A stretch of 64,000 nucleotides of DNA, taken from Pleodorina starrii (Eukaryota; Chlorophyta; Chlorophyceae; Chlamydomonadales; Volvocaceae). The number at the start of each line of letters is the position of its first letter. Position 1 is the stretch's first letter. Position numbers and translations under genes: made by a program. Below are positions 11,826-22,644 of the stretch, piece by piece. The notes under the pieces were generated by a model. It did no database searches. It was not told where the DNA came from and was given only the letters and a program-made list of their open reading frames with translations. The stretch is from positions 248,001 to 312,000 of the forward strand of contig BRXU01000037.1 in NCBI GenBank assembly GCA_030267565.1, read 5' to 3'.

Positions 11826-13548
11826 GTGCATCCGCGCCATCTTCAGTGCCGACACACTGAGCATGATCCCCTTTTTTGGCACCTAAGGCTGCGCTTCCTT
11901 CAGCTTGTGGTACAACTGGACGGCAACATGGCTGCCGGGGGACACAAGGACTTAGACCGGTGCCAGGGGCATGAAACCAACGAAGCCGCCAGCCCCCGGT
12001 ACCAGATCCACGTGGGTGGCCTGCACCCCGACAGGCGGATCCCCGGGTTTGCCAATGTGGTTGGCCAGCACCACGGCCTTCTGAACGCTCTCTCCTGGCC
12101 GCGTCACCTTTCGCAGGTAATTGGACCCGAAGCTCCGGATTGGTAGCAGCCTTTCGTACAGCTTTAGCACTTGCTTCAGGCTGGCCTCCTGCTCCTCCTC
12201 ACCCCCCTCTGCCCCCTCACCCCCATCCTCCTCCTCCTCACCCCCGTCATCCTCCTCCTCACCCCCATCCTCCTTCTCCTCACCACCGCCCTCCTCACCC
12301 AGCTCGCTCCCGCTCTTGCCCCGACCCGTGGACCCGCCTGCCACATGCCTGACTGCCGGCATCGATGGCCGCTGAAGGTTCACCCTCCAATGCTGTCCAC
12401 CAGTACTGTAGTCCATTAGCAACTGCCCCTCGTCGGTCTCATCGTAGCAGTAATTGCCATCACCGTTGTGTTGCAGTTCCTGGGAGATTGGCTCACCCTT
12501 CAGCCTGCAGAGCTGTGTCGCCACCTCGGCTGCGTCAGGGATCCTTTCAAGCAGCTCCTTCAGCTCCGGCGGCTCCAGGGTCGCCACACCCGCCACCTCG
12601 AGGTAGGAACGGGCCTGCTTGATGCCTTCGCACTTGTACAGGGCCGCCGGGACACTTTCGTGGCCAGGTTTTGCACTTTGTGCAGGTCGGCCACGAAAGT
12701 GTCCCGGCGGCCCTGTACAAGTGTGAAGGCATCAAGCAGGCCCGTTCCTACCTCGAGGTGGCGGGTGTGGCGACCCTGGAGCCTCCGGAGCTGAAGGAGC
12801 TGCTTGAAAGGATCCCCGACACAGCCGAGGTGGCGACACAGCTCTATCTGCAGGCTGAAGGGTGAGCCAATCTTCCAGGAACTGCGACACAACGACTATG
12901 GCAATTACTGCTACGATGAGACCGACGAGGGGTATCCACAAGGGGCGGGTGCTAATGGACTACGGTACTGGTGGACAGCATTGGATGGTGAACCTTCAGC
13001 GGCCATCGATGCCGGCAGTCAGGCATGCAGCAGGCGGGTCCACGTGCGGGTCGGGGCAAGAGTGGGAGTGAGATGGGTGAGGAGGATGCAGTGAGGAGAA
13101 GGAGGATGGGGGTGAGGAGGAGGAGGACGGGGGTGAGAAGGAGGAGGATGGGGGTGAGGGGGCAGAGGGAGGTGAGGGGGAGCAGGAGGCCAGCCTGAAG
13201 CAAGTGCTAAAGCTGTACGAAAGGCTGCTACCAATCCGGAGCTTCGGGTCCAATTACCTGCGAAAGGTGACGCGGCCAGGAGAGAGCGTTCAGAAGGCCG
13301 TGGTGCTGGCCAACCACATTGGCAAACCCGGGGATCCGCCTGTCGGGGTGCAGGCCACCCACGTGGATCTGGTACCGGGGGCTGGCGGCTTCATGGTTTC
13401 ATGCCCCTGGCACCGGTCTAAGTCCTTGTGTCCCCCGGCAGCCATGTTGCCGTCCAGTTGTACCACAAGCTGAAGGAAGCACAGGCTCAGGTGCCAAAAA
13501 AGGGGATCATGCTCCGTGTGTCGGCACCGAAGATGGTGCGGATGCACA
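11826..13548. repeat. Large near-perfect palindrome
   Basis: Left arm about 11826-12664, spacer about 23 bp, right arm about 12688-13548. The arms match closely from the spacer outwards, with scattered substitutions and small indels in the Glu-rich repeat. Both arms contain the same coding-like segment, so this is a head-to-head duplication. The left arm ends beside the motif-array element. Sequence beyond 13548 continues the coding segment only on the right, so the left copy is the truncated one. Confidence 0.9.
11952..12650 (-). pseudogene. 2OG-Fe(II)-oxygenase-like segment, left palindrome copy
   Basis: The frame reads on the minus strand from the palindrome centre: a helical region (TLEPPELKELLERIPDAAEV), a Glu/Gly-rich acidic repeat, then conserved-looking sequence ending ATHVDLVPGAGGFVGF, where HVD resembles the HxD iron-binding motif of double-stranded beta-helix oxygenases. 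The frame stops at about 11952, and matching sequence continues only to 11826, so the expected distal His is absent here. There is no start codon context or full fold. I infer a truncated, duplicated gene or a transposon-carried domain. Assignment to the 2OG oxygenases rests on HxD alone in this copy. Confidence 0.4.
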
Positions 13549-13620
13549 TGAAGCCTGGCCAGATCGTCCTGCTTCACGTAAACACGGTGCATGCCGGGGA
13601 TGCAGGTGTCCACAACACCT
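12688..13620 (+). pseudogene. 2OG-Fe(II)-oxygenase-like segment, right palindrome copy
   Basis: This is the mirror copy on the plus strand. It extends further than the left one: after THVDLVPGAGG it continues, in a shifted frame, into VAVQLYHKLKEAQAQVPKKG and MKPGQIVLLHVNTVHAGDAG. The VHAG is a plausible distal iron ligand, giving an HxD...H arrangement. The two parts lie in different frames with no normal-length intron between them (the gap is about 26 bp). A stop also interrupts the acidic repeat, where the frame restarts near 13100-13200. I read it as a decayed gene or captured domain. Phytanoyl-CoA dioxygenase-like or TET/JBP-like membership cannot be decided by eye. Confidence 0.42.
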
Positions 13621-15447
13621 GGTCCCCGTGTCCAGGAGCTTGGTCGGCGCTCCTTGTTTCTGACTCTCACGCTTCGTGCGTCGTGCGGGCCTGGTGCTGG
13701 TGGGCCTTGGTGGCTTTGCTTTTGGCACCCCTTTGCGGGTGCCCCTGGGGTAGGATGAACAGTCTGTCTGGCTAGCAACCGCGCGGTGTGACAACCGGTC
13801 CCCCTTGTAATCTTCGCATCCTAAACAATCGAGGTTTAACTATTTTCCAGGATTCCTGTATGTATGATGCAGCGCCTCTTATGCAAAGCGCGGATGCGCG
13901 CGCTTACTTACCGCCAATACAGACTGCCCTCCTTCCTTTGCACTCCAACTCTAGCGCAGGATACAGCGTTGATGCCGCTTCGACAAGTGCATTTTCTCGA
14001 GCCTGCAGATATAGAAATAATTAACAGAAGTCCAGCGCCGCACAACGTAAGCTCCTTGCAGACAAGGTGCCCCAGAGTTGCTCACAACTTCTGCTGCCGT
14101 CTTCTCTTTCATCTTCACCAGCACCGAATTGTTTACTATTTCTTACATGAAGCCACAAGGAAGCATTGTTGACAAAAGTACTGGACCCCCAATACAAGCG
14201 ATTTTATTTGCGTATACCGGTATTTTGACAGAAGTGTTCGCGAAAATCAACGAAATCTGCCCATGGATCCCTCTGGTGAATGGATGTGCTGAACTCCGAA
14301 ATGTTAACGTTCAATGACAGTCTGCGCTTCAGCAATCGATGTTCAAGTTCAAGTCATGTGCGAGAGATAATATTTATTTAGAGCTTTGCCTCGCTGTCAG
14401 ACAACCTTGGAAAGGTTCGTTGCAGTACCAAATGCGTTGCATGTCGTACTCTTTGGCAGATTTTTTGAAGCCATGAGATGGCAGACCAGTGGAAGTGGAT
14501 AATCGAAAACTCTACGCGGATATTGCTTCGCACTAAATATAACGTCCATTAGTTGGTGGGACCAAAAGACCCCGAGGAGGTTGCATGGTCTTAACCGTCG
14601 AGATATTACGGCCCTTGAATGTACGATAAGCTGCACGACAATGTTTCCAATTGCCCTTGTCGTCTAACGACCAAGGGTGTAAACCCAATGTGGACGATAC
14701 GTTAGAGAAGTGTAATATATAACGGCTCTTCGTTGCACGTTACATCATTCCCCCACCCCCAATTGCTTGCTTGGCTGACGTCGTGACAGCCATGCCCGCC
14801 CCATCCCCACCGCCATGCATGCTTGTGCACGTGAAAGCAGGGTCGATGATGTCCCACTGGCAATGAACAAAGCACGAAAGAAACCAACGAAACGAATAGG
14901 CGCACGAATAGCCCGGCCGGACGTGTAGTCTGCTGCGATGATGACACCACATACAGGTGTTCACAATGATGAATCAGTCGGTGTGGATGACTGTGATTGG
15001 GTGGGACGACAATGACGTGTTCAGCTGACAAACCCTCCAGTACGCACGAAGCAAATAAATCCGCACAGGTGGTTAAGTTCGCCCTCGGGCTCCCACGAGT
15101 CATACATACTCGGGAATCTGACACCGCACGCATCAATCATTAGTGAAGCCACTAGCTGTCTGGGTTATGAAGTGGGGTGGTCGCATGGCTGCGCTGGGCA
15201 GGAGACGGGTGTGTGGTGCGCGTGACCCAGTGGGTTGCAGGCAACCTTCACAGTGTATGTGACCTACACGTGTCGAACGATCTTTGGTCGTTCATTTTGG
15301 ACCTTTTCTCAATGCTCGTGCTTCTCCTTACTCTGGGGGCTGTCATGACACACTGCGTAATTGACACAGCGTGTCGAAAGCCTGGATTGTACGATCTACA
15401 CCAGGAAACCCCGCCTCGGTCAAGGATGGGGGAACGCCGCGGAATCT
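13621..15447. other. No supportable gene
   Basis: Mixed-composition sequence with only short, overlapping frames. I see no domain, repeat family or RNA gene. Confidence 0.45.
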
Positions 15448-15460
15448 ACTCTATCTGGAA
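15448..15460. repeat. Target-site duplication of truncated Dualen copy, 3' side
   Basis: ACTCTATCTGGAA, identical to 17055-17067, directly precedes the TAA-type tail. Confidence 0.85.
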
Positions 15461-15586
15461 TAATAATAATAATAATAATGTTACGCCGGGCCAAAACCCT
15501 GGCGTGGTTTATGGGGGCGGGTGCGATGAGGCTCGACTAGGAGCCTGTACGCCGCCACCACCAGGGGAGCTCCACAAAAAACAACC

Positions 15587-16581
15587 TTACCCTACCCCTT
15601 GACGATTGGACGTGTAGCATGTGGGTCCCTCGAGGGAGCGTCGCCGTAGGACTATGTTATTCAGGTACTTGATTGCGAGGTCATGAAGGCGCGCGCAGCA
15701 TTGTGTGGCAGTGTCTGGTGACACGCCGAGCTCGGTGATAAGGGGCTTTAGGTCATTGCGAATCGTCCCACCGAATCCAAGTGTGATGGCTTCCTTCGGT
15801 GTGTACCGCACTTTCCAGCCGTTGGCCTTGAGCCTGCGGGCTAGCTTCGCGTGCTGTTTTGCTTTTTGCTCATTCTTTTCATCATGTCGGAGGTCCCCTG
15901 TGTATCCTATCTCAATCACAAATACTGTGTGTTTTGAGCGGTCCGGTGGTCCGTTGTACGGTGTGGTTTGCTCTGTGGTCGATAGTGGTAGGGTCGGGAT
16001 AAGAAGGAGATCTGGTCGCATTTTCTTCCTCTTTGTTTCCGGGATATTGGGTAAAAGCCATTTCGGCAGTCGAGTGCCAGATGAGTATTCCGGGCTGGCG
16101 TCTTCTGCACAGGCGTCAATGATGGTGTAGCATCACCATACCTGCCTTTGTGTATGGTATCTGCGATAAGCAGGGCAGCGGCGTTGTGCCGTTTTATGTA
16201 CATAGCTATATGACCAGTTTCTTTGCATCCTCCCAGAATATGTCCGCCTGAATCTGGTAGGCCGCATAGGGGGCAGGGGGCTTTGCTCTCCTTCGCGGTG
16301 TTGGTGTGCACTTCTAGGTGTTTTGTTGGTATGCCATATCGCTTGGCAAGGCCGGCGTGCCATAATTGGCCCCACCTGTAGTCGAATACTCGCTTAAAAA
16401 GGCTGTGTCCGCCTCCGCGGGTGATCGTCAAGTTGCTAGTTCGTGCGCAGAGTTTAGGGCTGGCTTTTTCCCATAGATCCGTATATACGCCCGAGTAGAA
16501 GGAAATTGAATTGCAGGGGACCTGGGGGGCACTGCCCGAGGATGGACACGCGGTGTTGAGGGCTGCGGTGGACGATGTCAA
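15587..16581 (-). pseudogene. Restriction-like endonuclease (RLE) fragment of the truncated Dualen copy
   Basis: Two overlapping minus-strand frames together cover the RLE region of the truncated copy. The upstream frame carries the CCHC-type zinc motif (C-x2-C, then H and C in GGHILGGC). The downstream frame has RPDLLLIPTLPL and VFVIEIGYTG, matching the PD...E core of RLEs that nick target DNA for target-primed reverse transcription. The frames are offset by one base near 16130. Both this shift and the nested insertion upstream mean the fragment is not functional. Confidence 0.85.
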
Positions 16582-16641
16582 GAAGACTGAAAATGCCTCG
16601 GCAATGTAACCGGCAGGATGGGTAAAAGTTCTCGGCTTTGA

Positions 16642-16898
16642 TGAATAGACCGTCTATTGCGACTCTTTAGACGTGTTTATAGTCGATAGCCTTTAGGCGA
16701 GCGTCTTTAGATGAACGCATAGACGATCACTAGACGACCGTGTATACATCACCTATAGACGACCCACAGACGATCAACAGACGATCGTCTTGGATCGTCT
16801 ATTTAGGCTCGTCTATCGTCGTCTTATAGACTAGCCTGTAGACGACCAGTGTATTTTTCCAAATAGATCGTCTTTAGGAAGGTCTCTATTTTACAGAC
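16642..16898. mobile_element. 257-bp AGACGA/TCGTCT motif-array element (non-autonomous)
   Basis: The insertion interrupts the truncated Dualen copy between codons that align with consecutive positions of the full-length protein, so both ends can be placed. It is flanked by TGA on both sides (16639-16641 and 16899-16901), a 3-bp target duplication. About eleven AGACGA or TCGTCT motifs occur in both orientations. Ends are imperfect inverted repeats (TGAATAGACC... against GTCTGTAAAATAGAGACC on the other strand). There is no coding capacity. I infer a MITE-like DNA transposon derivative. Confidence 0.7.
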
Positions 16899-17054
16899 TG
16901 AGGGCGTAAAGCCATGATGGGTGGTTTTGTTGAGGAGATTTGTTATGCCACGGTTGAGGTCGTTACCGTACAGCTCGGTCGTGGTTTGACGAAACCAGAA
17001 GATTTTATCGAAGGGGTTATTGTCACTTTCTTCGGTTAGTGTGGCTTCAGCATC

Positions 17055-17067
17055 ACTCTATCTGGAA
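17055..17067. repeat. Target-site duplication of truncated Dualen copy, 5' side
   Basis: ACTCTATCTGGAA, identical to 15448-15460, marks the truncation point. Confidence 0.85.
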
Positions 17068-17324
17068 GACGGGCGGGATCTGAGTGCCGTCACTCCGGCG
17101 ATCACTGCCTGAGCGGGAGCTGAGTGCCGCTCATGATCCAAGTACGGGAGGATCCCTAAGCCCGGCTAGGATAGAAAGGCCCGGTCAGGCCTGCCCAACA
17201 ACGAAGCTCGAGTCACCTTTACTAGTCTGCAGACCGACAGCAGTTTCTCAGGCCGAATGAACCCTAAGTTTCTCAGGCCATACGAGCTAGGCCACTCGGG
17301 AAAAGGCCCAGTCATAAAGCGTCA

Positions 17325-17660
17325 TCTCGGTCATAATCCCAGTCATACACCCAGTCATAAACCCAGTCATAAAGGGGGCGCCAGTCATATTCCAAGTCAT
17401 AAACCCAGTCATAACGTGCTCCCCTGGTCATGAAAAGCGGTCAGGGACAGCACCCGATATGACTGGGGCCAGTCATATAAAGCCCAGTCATATTGTTTAT
17501 GACTGCATTTATGACTGGAATTATGACTGAAAACGAGTCATAACGTGTCTCCGTGGGACGGGGATATGACTGGGATGCTACATTATGACTGATTCCCAGT
17601 CATTCCGTGTGATTTCCAGTCATTCCGTGCAGTCATTCTGTCATCTCAGTCATTTTCTGC
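17325..17660. repeat. CCAGTCAT/ATGACTGG motif-dense block
   Basis: Dozens of bases out of every hundred belong to CCAGTCAT(A) or its complement ATGACTGG. The left part is mainly forward, the middle mainly reversed and the right part forward again. Spacing is irregular, so this is not a simple tandem satellite. It may be a second motif-array element, but I could not place its ends. Confidence 0.6.
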
Positions 17661-17693
17661 ATCCATGTTCTGCTAGCGCGTCTGCGCCCCATG

Positions 17694-17855
17694 ACCCGCA
17701 GCTGCACACTATGACTCGGCACAGTCATTCCCCGCTTGCGCCCCATGACCCGCAGCTGCACACTATGACTCGGCGCAGTCATTCCCCGCCTGCGCCCCAT
17801 GACCCGCAGCTGCACACTATGACTCGGCGCAGTCAATCCCCGCCTGCACCGAACT
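17694..17855. repeat. 54-bp tandem repeat, three copies
   Basis: The unit starts GCGCCCCATGACCCGCAGCT and ends in GCAGTCATTCCCCGC. Three near-identical copies follow each other directly. It includes the CAGTCAT motif of the adjoining block. Confidence 0.85.
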
Positions 17856-18129
17856 GGAGGCCCAAACCTCATTCAATGGTAGTAACAACCACCGGTTCTG
17901 CCTCTTGCTGGTGGATACTTAATGATTCTTGGCTAAAGTGGAGTGCAATACTACTGCCATTGTGATAGTAACACACATGGCTAGCAGTGTAGCAATAGGT
18001 AGGTGAGAAGGTGGGAAGGTGGGAAGGTCAGGCCAGGCCTACGGTCGGAAGAGCTGCACTGGGGACAGTGGAGATGTGGGGCTGGCACAACTTACAGTGG
18101 AAATGGGAACCTCCCAAGCTCCAAGTATG

Positions 18130-18315
18130 TCCACTCCAGGGCCGCTAGCTCCACACCAGTCCTCTCCAAGGCCGCTAGCTCCACACCAGTCCTCTCTAAG
18201 GCCGCCGGCTAGCTCCACACCGGTCCTCTCCAGGGCCGCTAGCTCCACACCAGTCCTCTCCAAGGCCGCTAGCTCCAAACCAGTCCTCTCCAAGGCCGCT
18301 AGCTCGCTCCCAGCC
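18130..18315. repeat. 30-bp tandem repeat, about six copies
   Basis: The unit is a GGCCGCTAGCTCCACACC-type sequence followed by AGTCCTCTCCAA. One copy has a short insertion (GCCGGCTAG). Open frames across it are repeat artefacts. Confidence 0.85.
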
Positions 18316-19249
18316 ACCAGGAGCCACTCCGAAGGCCAATAGCTCCTAACAAGTCTACTCTTGCCAAGAGTGAGGCAAGGGAGGCAGGGAGAGGGTGAAT
18401 CAAGGGAGGACCACCCAGCATGGAGGGCTAGGGCGGGGCAAGGACAGACATGGGGCCGTAAAGCGGTCAAACTGGCCATCCATATGCGACATGTGGACAT
18501 GAAAACTTTACAATCAGGCCCATCCTAACTACTGCACCTCTGTGAGATTCACAAATGGATGGGTACAGGATGGAAGCAAACAGAGCTAACAAGGTTGACG
18601 AAATATGTCCGTTACAAATACAATTAATTATACGCACGAACGTGATGACTGGAAGATAGTCCAATGGATAAGCTTCATCCACAGTAGAAGCACGCATCCA
18701 TGCCGACGACGCTGGTCTGCACACCGGGAACTATGAGCTCCCTGAAGTGCCCAATGCATCCTGTAGCACATAGGGAATGAGAGATGATTGCAGCAAGGCA
18801 TACGGCCAACAGATTTACAATTTCTTGCCTCGCTGACCTTATGTTTGACTGTTGTTACTAGCAGCCAGCAGCCAACAGACATGTATCGTCAAGCACAAGT
18901 AAAATGAACCATTCTGTATGACTATTTATGTAAAATGTTATATATCACAGCGAAAGAAAGGCAGGATTGGCCGTAACCAGACATCAGCGATGTTAACGGG
19001 GCTTCTGTATGTACAAGAAACCTTAGGCATTTCTCATGCTTTCACCATTATTGAATCCAGTAGGTCATATAAATTCATAAGTACATGAGACAAGCTGTTT
19101 GTTTTGTGAAAGTTTGTTATTTCATCGGCATGTACGACGGCCCATGGACAGGCAATCGTACATGCAGTGCAGGAGCCTAATACGCATTACCAGCGTGCAT
19201 GAAGGGAAATAATGATCACATTTGTTAATCCTCTAAAACTGAGCTCACT
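18316..19249. other. No supportable gene
   Basis: AT-richer sequence than its surroundings, with short frames only. Nothing recognised. Confidence 0.45.
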
Positions 19250-19904
19250 TTGTACCATCATGCTGGCCTAGGGTGGCCGGGATGGTGTGCAACTCGGCTG
19301 TTGTTTGCTTTTAGCAGTCCACAGCACCAGCACTTTCTGTTGAGACGCATCACAAATCAGATGCAGGTTGCACACCATCCCGGCGGCCGGTGTGCTGTGA
19401 CGATCCAGGCGGGGCTTACCGCCCTCCGGCCGCGGCACTGCTGCTGGTGCATTTGTTGCCGCTGCTGCCAGCAGTTGTGCCGCCACACCCGCGGCCCCCC
19501 GCCTAGCGTACGGCGCTTTGGCACTGCCACCGTCAGCAGCAGCACCGCCACCGGCAGCAGTGGTGCTCCTGCCACCACCAGTAGCGGCTCTTGGCCCCAC
19601 CCACACAGGTTCCCCAGGCCAACCACCGCCTAGCCCCCCACGGCGCCCCCGGCCCTCCTTCCGGGCCCCCTGGTCCGCCCACCGGGCCCCCTCAACTTCG
19701 GCATCGCCAACTTCGATCCACAGTGTGTTGCATCCGTGTTTGGCCTGCACTGGAGCGATGTGAGGGGTGGGATGCAACCCCGCCCCGCCCTGCCCCCCCA
19801 CCGGGCCCCCATTAGACATGCAACAGCTGGTGGGCTATAGGTCCCGCCTGGATTGTCAAAACACACCGGCCGCACCGCCGGGGTGTTGTGCAACCCTGCT
19901 GCTG

Positions 19905-19975
19905 TCTGCTTTTACCAGTCCGACTGGTAAAAGCAGACGGCCGCTTGGTGCCGTGGAGTCCACGGCACCAAGCGG
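19905..19975. repeat. Two adjacent perfect hairpins
   Basis: A 16-bp inverted repeat (19905-19920 with 19922-19937) is followed by a 17-bp one (19941-19957 with 19959-19975). The sister copy near 23670-23700 has the equivalent sequence without the inverted middle segment. Confidence 0.85.
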
Positions 19976-20739
19976 ATTTGTGATGCAAACACATAACCTG
20001 TGAGCTATCTGCAAAGCAAAGGAAGCGGGTAAGCTTGCAAGCAACGGCACGTTAAAACACAAACCGGGGTTGTAGATAGTGAGTATGAGATGCACCGCCA
20101 CTGGGATGGCACGATGAAGGCACGGCAAGCTGTCGTGTTGGCACCTCAAGGGACACTGTGGGCAGCAGAATATACCTCCCTTGGCTGCACCAACGAAACT
20201 TTTTTTGAGGACAGTGGCTTCATCTGCCCTTTCGACAGGCAGAGAGTGTCGCCCACACAAGAGTGAAACCGTTACATGAGGCCATGGGCCAAGTGCACAG
20301 CGGCAAGCCTGCCCCTGCACTGCACACACGCTGCTGATGTGGCGCCTGGTATGTCAAGTCGGGGTGGTGGGCGCCGAGGGTAACCGGTGGCTGGGTTTGC
20401 ATGGTCAGGCACAGGGGAGGCTTGCCGGCTGCCAGCAGTGAGGATGCGTGCTGGAAGGGGCTGCCGCTGAGCGGCGAGCAACAAAGATGCGACTGGCCAA
20501 ACCGTGTTCATAGTCAATCACCGAGCCCTTCTGAAGTAGAGCCCACGGCAACTAGCATGTCAAGATTAAAGGCACCCACTCGAGTCCGAAGGCAGACGGG
20601 GCCAAGCAACCCTACCGCAGCATCCAGCAAGGCGCTCCACCCGACCCAACCCAAACCCCGGCGTCCAGCCTTTGGAACGACAGTGAAGCTTGAAATCCTG
20701 GACATGGAGATCCGTTCATTGGCTCGCGCCTTTACGTGG

Positions 20740-21135
20740 ATAAACCGCCCGTCCCCGCTCTGCCCCGCCCCACCCTGCCGTCCCCGGCCCTCACCCGCCG
20801 TGCCTCGCCCAGCCCTGCCCAGCCCAGCCCCGGCCCGACCCCGACCCGCTGTGCCTCGCCCAGCCATGCCCTACCCAGCTTTGCCCTGCCACGCCCAGCC
20901 CCTGCCCGGTCCCGCTCTGCCCCGCCCAGCCCCGGCCCGGCCAGGCCCCGGCCCGCCGTGCCTCACCCTGCCCTGCACAGACCCGCCCCGCCCCTCCCCA
21001 CCCCGCCGTCCCTCGCTCTCCCCCGCCGTGCCTCGCCCAGCCCAGCCCCACCTCGCCCGGCCCGGCCCCGCCCCGTCGTGCCTCGCCCCGCTGTGCCTCG
21101 CCCAGCCCAGCCCCGGCACCACCCAGCCCTGTCGT
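20740..21135. repeat. C-rich array (CCCCGCCCNGCC-type)
   Basis: A degenerate array of CCCAGCCC, CCCCGCCC and CCTGCC units. The Pro/Arg-rich and Gly-rich frames on the two strands here are artefacts of the array. Confidence 0.8.
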
Positions 21136-22640
21136 GCCATCCCAGTGGCGGTGCATCTCGTACTTGCTACCACCCCGGCTTGTGTATCTAAGACCCACCC
21201 GACCCAACCCAACTCAGACCCCGGCGTCCAGCCAAGTGTGAGACATTGAAGCCCCGCAGTCAGCGGTCGGAAGCTTGAAATCCTGGACATGGAGATCCTT
21301 GTTGAGGGTGTTGACAAACACCGGACCGGCTGCCGAAGCTCAACACACCTCACCCTGCCCGGCTACGGTGCAGGGCTTGAAATGATATCGCGCCCGGCCT
21401 TGTACCTTGCCCAGCTGCTGAACGTGCCCCCGATGTGGCACCCAGCTCCTGCGGAAGTGGGGAAGGGGCACGCTACTTGACGAACGAGCACCAGCACGTG
21501 TTCGCTGCACATCCCTGAACCTTGCAACCCGGCGACGCATCCGTGCTGTCGGCGTTGTAACGGCAGTGGGAAAGGGGGACGCTGTTGGACGCTAGGGGCA
21601 CGACAGTGCTGCACAACAGCGCTCACACACCTGGGGCAACGGACCGCCGCTACCCCATTTGTGATGGGCGGATCCAGGCACCCGCCCTGCACGCCCTGCC
21701 CGTCAACCCACCCAGCTGCTAAACGCCACATGCCTGCCCCTGCCCGCGATCCGGTACATCCCTGCCCTCGACACAGAAGTGCCTGCAGCCCGGCACGCAG
21801 CCTAGCCAGTTTCAGCCGCAGGCCCGGCTACCTGGCCCCATGCACAGCCGGAAGCACGACGCATCGCTACTCTGCCCTTACCCGTCCCCACGCTTACGCA
21901 CAGGGCGTCCACGCCTGCCAGCTGCTGCTGCCCGCGTGCACCCTGGACCCGTGCACGGCAGCATTAGCCAGTAGGGAAGGGGGTTAGAGCATTCGGCGCA
22001 ATGGCGATGGGAGGAAGCCAGAGTCACTGATACTGATCAAATATACCTTATCTTACCGAGGAGGTTGACAGTGCGGCGGCTGCACGGCCGCGGAACGGAT
22101 GACGGTGGAGTAGCAGGGCAGCACAAAGGTGTGAGCAGGTGGCATCGTCACCAGAGGAAAGCAAGGTCGAGAGCAGGCAAGCAGGCATCACACCCCAAAC
22201 CTAACGGCTGCACGGCGCGAAAGAAAGTGAGTTCTTGGATGGGTGCAAACCTGACCTAGACTTGACAACCGACCACGGACACCCCCACCCCATGCACCAG
22301 ACCCAGACCCCCGCAAAAAGCACGCCTGCAGCCGGCGCGACGCCGAACCCTCGAACCGTGATGGGACTCTGGCCCTGGGCGTGCAGCCTGCTCCCTCAGA
22401 ACAGAGACTCTGGCCCTGGGCGCGCAGCCTGCTCCCTCAGAACAGATGCACCCACAACTGGATGGCGCCCAGACCTGCACCCGAACCCCGACGGGACAGA
22501 CGCCCCAGGCCCGTTGAAGGGAAAGGGGGCGCTGCTTGACACTTGGGGCACGACAGCGCTGCACAAGTAGCCCGCACACCTGGGGCAGCGGACCGTTGCT
22601 ATCCGGCTTGCAATGCGCCAGCTTGGGGGCCAGAGGCGGG
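21136..22640. other. No supportable gene
   Basis: Mixed repeats and short frames. A duplicated block (CTGGCCCTGGGCG followed by GCAGCCTGCTCCCTCAG) occurs twice at 22370-22441. No domain recognised. Confidence 0.45.
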
Positions 22641-22644
22641 GTTA

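Larger units (their letters stand above)
15461..17054 (-). mobile_element. 5'-truncated Dualen-type retrotransposon copy
   Basis: On the minus strand the copy starts mid-coding at about 17054 and ends in an (ATT)n-type tail at about 15461-15478. Its 3' untranslated part resembles that of the full-length element (ACGCC...GTGG/GTTATGGG). Translated pieces align with the full-length element: NDLNRGITNLLNKTTHHGF against NDLNRGIDTLVSQTTHNGY, then the zinc-knuckle CPLCGLPDSGGHILGGC, then the RPDLLLIP...IEIGYT endonuclease core. A 13-bp repeat, ACTCTATCTGGAA, flanks it at 15448-15460 and 17055-17067. A 257-bp element is nested at 16642-16898. A one-base frameshift near 16130 adds to the decay. Confidence 0.9.

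Noticed and set aside
13382..13470. A conventional intron joining the two parts of the 2OG-like segment on the right arm
   Set aside because: The only GT-AG pair in the right place is about 26 bp apart, too short for a normal intron; a frameshift in a decayed copy is simpler.
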